From the NCBI GenBank assembly GCA_027014065.1, contig JALWEL010000193.1:1-7695 (forward strand): a stretch of DNA of 7,695 nt. The letters are read 5' to 3'. This document shows, piece after piece, positions 1-6,091 of this stretch. The translations under genes and the position numbers were made by a program. The notes under the pieces are model-generated. The model saw only the letters and a list, made by a program, of their open reading frames with translations. It was not told where the DNA came from and searched no databases. How positions within the stretch are numbered: position 1 is the first letter of the stretch; the number at the start of each line of letters is the position of its first letter. The DNA is from DHVE2 group archaeon. Its GTDB lineage: Archaea > Thermoplasmatota > Thermoplasmata > Thermoplasmatales > Aciduliprofundaceae.

Positions 1-14
1 ATAAAAGATAAGCT

Positions 15-19
15 GGAGG
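15..19 (+). promoter_or_regulatory. Possible ribosome binding site for the TTG start at 25
   Basis: GGAGG lies five bases ahead of TTG, an ideal spacing. The same bases encode Lys-Leu-Glu-Glu-Glu in the open upstream frame, so the match may be a coding coincidence. It decides whether the AAA+ gene starts at 25 or outside the window. Confidence 0.4.
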
Positions 20-24
20 AGGAG

Positions 25-1401
25 TTGAAGTTAATAGACGTTGGGGTTCAATCTGAAATAAACGTGGAAAAATCTCTGCATTATGTGATTCGAAGCGGGG
101 AAGATGCAAGAGCAGTGTTGAATATTGTTAAGTATCATAGGAGATGGGATTCCATGTACGACGATATCGGATATCCTCTCTCTAAAATAAGAGAAATCAT
201 AATTAATTCCGGGGCTGATTTATCTCTCCTCTCTCGATTGCGAGAATCGGGGTTGCTTAGTGGAAAAGACGAGGAATACAGATTTTACATTTTTAGTGAG
301 AGTATTCTTGACCCTTACTTAGAGAGTTCCTTCTCTACGCAAGACGCAGTATTTGAGTACATGAATGTGGTTCGCACCATGAAGAGGCAGTACGAATATT
401 TCATTTCATCTCTTAAAGAAGAGGAGATAGATGATATGCTCTCGCAAATACGGGATGTGGAGGATATTGTGAATTATTCTAAACATGTGACCGATACGCT
501 TTACATGGATATCCTCCTTCCAATTATACAGCAGTACGGCATGGCCGATGTGCCAATTTATTCTTCAGAGGGTAAGAAGATTACCCAAACCGGATTCTCA
601 TTGGCTTATTTTGGTGAGCCGGGAACGGGCAAAACCTTTGCCACCGACGACTTTATAAGGGGAAACGAGCGGGACGGGATTCCAGCACACGGAATAATCG
701 GAAGGATAAGGTACGCAGAGGGCATGACACCAAAAAAATTGATTTCAATTCTGGAAGCTTATCAGAATTATCCCGTTGACTGGGTCATTCCAGAGTTCAA
801 CGATTTTTTCAGGTACAAAGGAATGGTGGAGAAACTGAAGCTGGTGATGGAGCACCGGGAGGTGAGCGACGAGACGAAAAAGGAGGTTATCAAGCCATAC
901 AAAGTCACAAGCTTTTTCATTGTGAATTACAACACTAAATTTTCCAAAGGGAAGTGGAGCGTGACCGTCGACGATCCCAATTTTAATGCCATAGAAGATA
1001 GGATGATTTGCAAGGTATTCGTGAACGATGAGAAGAGGGAGAAAGAAATATACAAAAACATGGTGAGGAGAGTTAGTGGGGATATCGATTGGTATCTCAG
1101 CGAATATCTAAGAAAGCACATTACCTACTCGTATCATTTTTACACTACCCACAACAAAAAATTGATTTTAAGCACATCTGATTTCGTTAGTTTTGGAAAT
1201 AAAATAAGGGAAATGAGAAGCGCAAAGGGCATAAGAATTTCCAACAGGATAATAATGAAAGGCATTCAGATAGCGGGTAGCGCCGCGCTCATTAAGGGTG
1301 TTGAAAGAGAGAAGGATGAGATACTAATAAGGGAGGAAGAATTATCGCTGGCATTGGATTTTATTGGTGAGGAGATAAAAACGCGGACGATGAGAATTTA
1401 A
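25..1401 (+). CDS. AAA+ ATPase, MCM/MoxR-like, with N-terminal winged-helix-like region (5' end uncertain)
   Basis: This is a probable ATP-driven remodelling or DNA-associated ATPase; its substrate is unknown. Seen in the sequence: Walker A GEPGTGKT at residues 197-204; a Walker B-like strand WVIPEFNDF at 253-261, with Glu257 in the catalytic position but Pro where Asp is usual; a sensor-1-like NYNTK at 301-305; a candidate arginine finger in AIEDRM (Arg326); and a C-terminal lid with ISNRII at 405-410 (sensor-2-like Arg408), followed by helices ending in EELSLALDFI. The order of elements, including the 'LVMEHREVS' segment after Walker B, recalls MCM helicases and other helix-2-insert AAA+ proteins. 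Residues about 45-90 read as a winged helix. The start used is TTG at 25 with GGAGG five bases upstream, but the frame stays open to the window edge, so the gene may be truncated here. The Glu run encoded by GAGGAGGAG could mimic the ribosome site. No membrane segment is seen. Ribosome, MoxR-chaperone or replication roles cannot be separated from sequence alone. Confidence 0.85.
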   Translation: MKLIDVGVQSEINVEKSLHYVIRSGEDARAVLNIVKYHRRWDSMYDDIGYPLSKIREIIINSGADLSLLSRLRESGLLSGKDEEYRFYIFSESILDPYLESSFSTQDAVFEYMNVVRTMKRQYEYFISSLKEEEIDDMLSQIRDVEDIVNYSKHVTDTLYMDILLPIIQQYGMADVPIYSSEGKKITQTGFSLAYFGEPGTGKTFATDDFIRGNERDGIPAHGIIGRIRYAEGMTPKKLISILEAYQNYPVDWVIPEFNDFFRYKGMVEKLKLVMEHREVSDETKKEVIKPYKVTSFFIVNYNTKFSKGKWSVTVDDPNFNAIEDRMICKVFVNDEKREKEIYKNMVRRVSGDIDWYLSEYLRKHITYSYHFYTTHNKKLILSTSDFVSFGNKIREMRSAKGIRISNRIIMKGIQIAGSAALIKGVEREKDEILIREEELSLALDFIGEEIKTRTMRI

Positions 1402-1415
1402 TAATGAGGGTAATG

Positions 1416-1423
1416 TATAAATA
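1416..1423 (+). promoter_or_regulatory. Archaeal TATA box for the giant surface protein gene
   Basis: TATAAATA begins 15 bases after the stop codon of the AAA+ gene. Archaeal transcription usually starts about 22-27 bases past the box, which here predicts a start near 1444-1450 and a leader of about 25-30 bases containing the ribosome site. The upstream BRE-like bases are purine-rich (GAGGG) but weak. This implies that the surface protein can be transcribed apart from the AAA+ gene. No oligo-T terminator is visible between the two genes, so read-through is also possible. Confidence 0.6.
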
Positions 1424-1461
1424 GTTGAAAACCTATATCTACTCTAATTGGTGGCGCGTAT

Positions 1462-1468
1462 GGAGGTG
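1462..1468 (+). promoter_or_regulatory. Strong ribosome binding site fixing the ATG at 1474
   Basis: GGAGGTG is complementary to the 3' end of archaeal 16S rRNA and sits five bases ahead of ATG 1474. An in-frame TAA at 1471-1473 directly precedes that ATG, so no upstream start in this frame is possible. The start is therefore firm. Confidence 0.85.
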
Positions 1469-1473
1469 TATAA

Positions 1474-4400
1474 ATGAAAAAGGTAAAAATATGGGTGCTT
1501 GCTCTATTACTGGTTATGCTATTTAGTGCAACGGCAACAATGGTGAACCCTACCGTGAGTTTTAAGCACGATACTACGGCATTGAGGGCTGATGTTGAGA
1601 CCATTCATGGTGTGTTCAAAATAGACCAGAATACAACTGACCCTCTAACTGGTGAGAAGGGAAAATATGGTTTTGATAGTAGTGTTATTGTGGCTTCTGA
1701 CGGTACTCTGATCATAGAAAATGCAACATTGTATTTCCTTTCGGATATTGCTCATCCGAGGAGTCTGACAGTGTATGGTTCTTTTATTCTTTACAATTCC
1801 ACGCTTACGCTGAGCTCAAATCAGATTCAGCCATATTATCATCTCAATGTGACGATAGATGGGAGTCAGAATGCAGCTGCTAAAGTCAAGATAGAGAAAT
1901 CTATGATTCTCTACGATGGGTGGTTCAATGTTACTTCCAAGTCAACTAATATAATCATAAAAGATTCTGTTTTTGATAGAATGTCCACAAACACATATGG
2001 CCCTACTCCTTATTTCAAAGATTCCGTGGTGTTAATTGAGAACACCAGCTTTAATAGTTTGTTTGAGCATTCCTCTGGAGGTCCTGTATATATAGGGAAT
2101 ATGACTGATTCTACCGGTACAACAGCTACACCCAGTACGACTGGGGGGCTCACACATTGGGTTTCTAATCCAGATCCCGAGTACGCATCGTATTGGAATA
2201 AGGTTCCTGTTAAGGAGCTACAGATTTTTGTAAATTATAATACTTCGGCTGATTACGATAATAGCTCGGAGTTGCTCTTCATATATAGAGACGTAGTTTT
2301 AATGAGAGTGCCATTGACACTTAGTGTGAATGATACGGTGGCGGATGCGGATAACACAACCTTCAGCTCTGCCGACCTAAAGGCCAGTGATATACAGGAT
2401 AAAATCAATTCTGGAGAGATAAAGGTTGAAGTCAGTGAAGTTCACTATCGTGGTAACGTAAATGTTAAAAGCGTTGTCATGAGGTTTTTAATTGAGAAGA
2501 ACGTTATTGACTACGGCATAGAAAGATTTGATTTCAATATTGACCACAGCACGATTTACGCAAGAGATCTTCATGTGGCTGCCGATTTTGAGTTGAACTA
2601 TGGGACGACACACAACAGGATATCTCTATATGACAATAGCAAATTGTACGTTCTCAATTTAACCGTAGAAAATACACCCAACAAACAGGATTCATGTATA
2701 TATGTGGATGATGCATCATCGCAGGTTTACATATTTAGATATGCAAAAATACGGGTTACATTTAATAACATACCTTTGGGAAATCTTTATGTGAATGCCA
2801 CTTCTTATATGATAGATCAAACACTTCGAAGTACGGTTATGGCTGAGACACAGAATTATATTGATAATATGCACTTTGGGAATTATACTGGGAATACTCT
2901 ATGGGCAATTACCGATGGAGAAGGATACGCATATTTGCCTTTGATGTCAGACATTGTTAATCAAAGTGAGTGGCCAAACAGCAGGTACGTGGGTGTTTAC
3001 AACATGTGGGTTAATAAGACTGCCAATAATACCAATTATTACACTGCCCAAATTGCTGTGGATCACTTCCCCAATTTGCAAGTCGAGAATAATACTTTTG
3101 AGTACAATGCAGTGCTTTCGTATTACAAGCATGTGGATATCGGAGTGAGTATGTCCGTAACTACCCCTGCACCTTATATTACTGGAAACGATGTTGATAT
3201 ATCCGTGGATGTGACAAACCATGGTACAGAAGTTGCAAATAATGTCAATGTGTATGTTTATGTGAACAATGTGATGGTAAATTCCACGCAGGTATATTCT
3301 TTGAATCCTTCTCAGACGATCCCGCTCGCATTTACCATAGATAAAACCGCGTTTAAGTCTGATGGAGAGTACAATATAACAGTTATGGCAATCCAAAAGT
3401 GGGATACTAATCCAAACAATAATGTGTCCACAACTACAATAAGAGTAGGTAGAATATCGGTGAACCAGTGGGGCGTGGACAAGCTCATAAACAGGCATTC
3501 GGCAAACATAACCGTTAGCGTGTATTCTTTCTATTCTATTCCAAACACGGAGGTTAGTTTGTACATAGATTCAACCCAACTTAGAAGTTGGCCATCCCTG
3601 TACTCTGGGGAGAATGATCTTACTTACCTGTGGAATGTAAATGGAACACCTGCAGGGGACCACATTCTGTACCTGTATGTGAACTCAACTCTAATAAGCC
3701 ATTACCCAGTTCATGTGTACAAGGATGTGGATGTAGGTATTAATTCAATCTCTATATCTCCTCCCGACATTTATGTATCTGAGGAAACAACAGTGATCGT
3801 AAATGCTACCAACTATGGACTTGATACTCCCTCAGGGACTTCTTTAAATGTTAGGGTTTATGACCCGTACGATAATATTGTGATGGAAAATAACGTCTCA
3901 TTTACCTTTGTTGGTTCTCATCAGGTGAGTGTTAATTTTGTTCCGAGTATAAATGGATTGTACAGGGTGGAAGTGAAAGTAGTAAGCAGTGAAGATTACA
4001 ATCCTTCAAATGATTTCCTCTCTATGCCATTTGAAGTTAAACCTACTCCCTACGATGTTACACCGTTGGAGGAATACACCTTTGTGAACGGTACCACGGT
4101 TAAGGTGGATGTTACAATCACCAGCTCAGTTGATTCTTCTATAAATGTGTACATGTATGTTCAGCCTTTGAATATAACCATAGTTCCGAGTAATTTCAAT
4201 AATCCCGTTCAAATACCGAAGAATGGGAAAGTAATGGCAGAGTTTAACATAGAACAGAATGTTTATCAGGAGCTATTAAGGGGGCATATTACCTATCCAG
4301 TAATGTATTTCATTAAGATTTCTTCCAACAAAACAATGAGCAATAATACATTTGGTCCATTCTACTTTACCTTGAAAGAAAAAGCAAATTTTGAGGTAGT

Positions 4401-6069
4401 TCCTGGATCATTGGTCATTGTGAAAGATAATGAGATACTTAACAATTTGAATGTAGCAGAGGGCGTGATAGTACAAGTGAAGTTCATGGTGAGAAATACT
4501 GGAGGCATTCCCGGGAACGTTACATATTCAATAATGGACGGTAAAAACTCTCTAAAACTCTCTACTATAAATCTACTGGGTCCAGGAGTGACATACAATG
4601 TAACATACAATTACACAATCATGGGTGTAGGATCTCACGTGATAAATGTAACTCTGAACCCCAAGCAAAACGTCAGCGAAGTTACCTATGCTGATAACGT
4701 GGCAAGTGCCAGTGTGATGGTAGTGCCTCCAGCTATGGAGATCGCATATTCTGTATCATCTGACGAACATAATGATAAGATATACGATGGGGATCACGTG
4801 GTAGTCTTAGTGAGAGTCATAAATGTTAATGCAACAAACTCACAGGGAAAGAATGTATATATGAGCGGTGTGACAGTAACTGTTAATTTTGGAGCATTGG
4901 GAACATATCGGGGTGTGACTAACAGCGCTGGGGTAGCCAGAATAGAATTTGTAGCCTCCCGCTCTGGGCATTATACCCCGACAATATCCGCGGAATATCA
5001 CGGAGCAAAGCAATCAGTATCAGGTTCGAGCTATACCATTATGGAGAAACCTTTGATGGAGCAAATACCATGGCTTTGGGTTATCGTGGGTGCGATTGCC
5101 TTAGGAGTGGGATTGTTCTTCCTATACGGATACATAAGCTTCAAGAAGGAAGCAAAGGAGTACATGATTTGCGGAAACTGCGGACATCTCATTCCAGCGG
5201 ATGCCGAGCGTTGCCCGTACTGCGGTGCAGTATTCGAGAAGGACAAGGTACAGTGCCCTGACTGCGGTTCTTGGATCGATGAAGATTCCAAGTTCTGCCC
5301 AGTTTGCGGAAGTGTCTTTATGTCAAGTGATGATCCAGAGTATGACAAATATGTTTCCCTAAAAGAGAGATATGAACAATATCTTACAAAATACAAGGAA
5401 GAAGCTAAGAAGTACATAGGTGAGAACTTTACACAGGAGGAATTCTTCAAGTGGTGGAAGACTCATCCAGAGTTCATATCCTTCTTGGAATGGGTTAAGA
5501 GGCAGGAAGAAGAGATCGAAGGAGAAACCGTGAAATGCCCAGTTTGTGGTGCTCTCAATCCTAAGGGTGCAAAGGTATGCAGAGTTTGCGGCTCGCCGCT
5601 GCCGGGTGCTGAAGGAGAGAAAGAATCTGAGGAGCATCCGGATCATACAATAGAAGCTGAGAGAGGAGAGAAAGAAGACGATCTAATGAAACAGTACAAG
5701 GAAGAATACGAGAAATTGCAGCACCCAGGAGTAGTGTCCTTCGAGGAATGGGTCAAGAGAAAGAGGACTGAGGAAGGAAAAGTGAAAAGCGAAAAGGAAG
5801 AAGCTAAGAAAGAACAGCCTAAAGCTGCTTCAGCCTCTAAGGAAAAGCCGGTAGAAGAAAAAGTTAAGGAGGGCTATATCAAGTGCCCTGTTTGCGGAGC
5901 ACTTAATAAACCGGACGCAAAGGTTTGTGCAGTATGTGGCGCCCCTCTCACCGGTGTTACTACTGAAAAAGAGGAAAAAGCAGAGAAGCAATCTGCACCA
6001 TCTAAACCTGTAGTGAAGAAGAAAGTGATCAAGAAAGTGATAAAAGTGAACGAAGAAGAAAAGAAATAA
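1474..6069 (+). CDS. Giant type I membrane surface protein: beta-helix and CARDB-like ectodomain, one TM helix, four cytoplasmic zinc ribbons
   Basis: A 1531-residue cell-surface protein of unknown specific function. Residues 1-21 form a Sec signal peptide (Lys-rich start, WVLALLLVMLF core, ATA cleavage site). Residues about 70-210 and 345-450 have short strand repeats with Asn/Ser turns, like right-handed beta-helices (NosD/pectate-lyase style). TDGEGY at 480-485 marks a small linker domain. From 553 follow beta-sandwich modules of about 90-115 residues: 553-659 (clear CARDB, 'VDVTNHGTEVANNVNVYVYV'), 660-749, 750-855, 857-969, 970-1084 (CARDB-like, 'VRNTGGIPGNVTY') and 1085-1189 (Ig/Big-1-like, 'TNSAGVARIEF'). 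About 35 N-x-S/T sequons suggest heavy glycosylation. The ectodomain has a single Cys (408). A membrane helix spans about 1200-1221, followed by KK and a Cys-rich tail. The family role in adhesion or as a surface scaffold is inference; enzymatic activity of the beta-helix cannot be judged. The gene has its own promoter and ends in a shared terminator. Confidence 0.93.
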   Translation: MKKVKIWVLALLLVMLFSATATMVNPTVSFKHDTTALRADVETIHGVFKIDQNTTDPLTGEKGKYGFDSSVIVASDGTLIIENATLYFLSDIAHPRSLTVYGSFILYNSTLTLSSNQIQPYYHLNVTIDGSQNAAAKVKIEKSMILYDGWFNVTSKSTNIIIKDSVFDRMSTNTYGPTPYFKDSVVLIENTSFNSLFEHSSGGPVYIGNMTDSTGTTATPSTTGGLTHWVSNPDPEYASYWNKVPVKELQIFVNYNTSADYDNSSELLFIYRDVVLMRVPLTLSVNDTVADADNTTFSSADLKASDIQDKINSGEIKVEVSEVHYRGNVNVKSVVMRFLIEKNVIDYGIERFDFNIDHSTIYARDLHVAADFELNYGTTHNRISLYDNSKLYVLNLTVENTPNKQDSCIYVDDASSQVYIFRYAKIRVTFNNIPLGNLYVNATSYMIDQTLRSTVMAETQNYIDNMHFGNYTGNTLWAITDGEGYAYLPLMSDIVNQSEWPNSRYVGVYNMWVNKTANNTNYYTAQIAVDHFPNLQVENNTFEYNAVLSYYKHVDIGVSMSVTTPAPYITGNDVDISVDVTNHGTEVANNVNVYVYVNNVMVNSTQVYSLNPSQTIPLAFTIDKTAFKSDGEYNITVMAIQKWDTNPNNNVSTTTIRVGRISVNQWGVDKLINRHSANITVSVYSFYSIPNTEVSLYIDSTQLRSWPSLYSGENDLTYLWNVNGTPAGDHILYLYVNSTLISHYPVHVYKDVDVGINSISISPPDIYVSEETTVIVNATNYGLDTPSGTSLNVRVYDPYDNIVMENNVSFTFVGSHQVSVNFVPSINGLYRVEVKVVSSEDYNPSNDFLSMPFEVKPTPYDVTPLEEYTFVNGTTVKVDVTITSSVDSSINVYMYVQPLNITIVPSNFNNPVQIPKNGKVMAEFNIEQNVYQELLRGHITYPVMYFIKISSNKTMSNNTFGPFYFTLKEKANFEVVPGSLVIVKDNEILNNLNVAEGVIVQVKFMVRNTGGIPGNVTYSIMDGKNSLKLSTINLLGPGVTYNVTYNYTIMGVGSHVINVTLNPKQNVSEVTYADNVASASVMVVPPAMEIAYSVSSDEHNDKIYDGDHVVVLVRVINVNATNSQGKNVYMSGVTVTVNFGALGTYRGVTNSAGVARIEFVASRSGHYTPTISAEYHGAKQSVSGSSYTIMEKPLMEQIPWLWVIVGAIALGVGLFFLYGYISFKKEAKEYMICGNCGHLIPADAERCPYCGAVFEKDKVQCPDCGSWIDEDSKFCPVCGSVFMSSDDPEYDKYVSLKERYEQYLTKYKEEAKKYIGENFTQEEFFKWWKTHPEFISFLEWVKRQEEEIEGETVKCPVCGALNPKGAKVCRVCGSPLPGAEGEKESEEHPDHTIEAERGEKEDDLMKQYKEEYEKLQHPGVVSFEEWVKRKRTEEGKVKSEKEEAKKEQPKAASASKEKPVEEKVKEGYIKCPVCGALNKPDAKVCAVCGAPLTGVTTEKEEKAEKQSAPSKPVVKKKVIKKVIKVNEEEKK
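5071..5136 (+). other. Encoded transmembrane helix separating ectodomain from cytoplasmic tail
   Basis: Residues 1200-1221 of the surface protein (WLWVIVGAIALGVGLFFLYGYI) are uninterruptedly hydrophobic with no charge. They are followed by SFKKEAKEY, so the positive-inside rule places the C-terminus in the cytoplasm. With the N-terminal signal peptide this gives type I topology: about 1180 residues outside and about 310 inside. The placement of the zinc ribbons just after this helix fits a reducing cytoplasm. Confidence 0.88.
5170..5940 (+). other. Cytoplasmic array of four zinc ribbons in the surface protein
   Basis: Four units share exactly the spacing CxxC-x10-CxxC: Cys 1233/1236/1247/1250, 1261/1264/1275/1278, 1355/1358/1369/1372 and 1471/1474/1485/1488. 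The first two are packed back to back, like a double zinc ribbon. The last two are separated by charged helical linkers and are closely alike (CPVCGALN...AKVC.VCG.PL). Such ribbons bind one structural Zn each and commonly mediate protein or nucleic-acid contacts. Here they hang under the membrane, which points to a docking role (inference). Confidence 0.9.
5461..5763 (+). repeat. Duplicated HP-x3-SF-x-EWVKR helix motif between zinc ribbons
   Basis: HPEFISFLEWVKRQ (residues 1331-1344) and HPGVVSFEEWVKRK (1417-1430) match at His, Pro, Ser, Phe, Glu, Trp, Val, Lys and Arg with identical spacing. Each is preceded by a YKEE-containing charged helix and followed, after a linker, by a zinc ribbon. 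This indicates a duplicated helix-plus-ribbon module inside the cytoplasmic tail. I do not recognise the helix motif as a named domain. The DNA of the two copies has diverged, so the duplication is old. Confidence 0.75.
6019..6050 (+). repeat. Short 12-bp-period repeat encoding a KKVI-rich basic tail
   Basis: AAGAAAGTGAT occurs at 6019-6029 and again at 6031-6041, followed by a degenerate third copy. It encodes KKVIKKVIKV near the C-terminus of the surface protein, just before the final NEEEKK. The result is a strongly basic, amphipathic end to an otherwise Glu/Lys-mixed tail. Confidence 0.6.
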
Positions 6070-6091
6070 AAACTTTTTATTTTTTATTATT
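6068..6091. terminator. Bidirectional A/T-rich terminator between convergent genes
   Basis: The near-palindrome AAAAACTTTTT starts inside the stop codon of the surface protein gene and runs into T5-A-T6-A-TTATT on the plus strand, a typical archaeal oligo-T terminator. Read on the minus strand past the ATPase stop, the same segment gives GTTTTTATTTCTTTTC, reaching into the tail of the surface protein gene. Only 17 bases separate the two stop codons, so the transcripts probably overlap at their 3' ends. Confidence 0.65.

Noticed and set aside
1460..1477. Five-codon upstream frame (MEVYK) overlapping the start of the surface protein gene by ATGA
   Set aside because: Its ATG sits over the ribosome site of the real gene and it has no ribosome site of its own; most likely chance.
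1398..1604. 68-codon minus-strand frame spanning the promoter region of the surface protein gene
   Set aside because: There is no ribosome site or homology, and it overlaps the TATA box and signal-peptide codons of the plus-strand gene.
2947..3498. 183-codon open frame on the minus strand
   Set aside because: It lies wholly inside the surface protein gene, has low-complexity His/Ile/Cys composition, lacks a ribosome site and resembles no protein. It is an antisense shadow.
5031..5450. 139-codon open frame on the minus strand opposite the membrane helix and zinc ribbons
   Set aside because: The plus-strand frame has a clear membrane helix and perfectly spaced CxxC pairs; the antisense frame has no recognisable domain.
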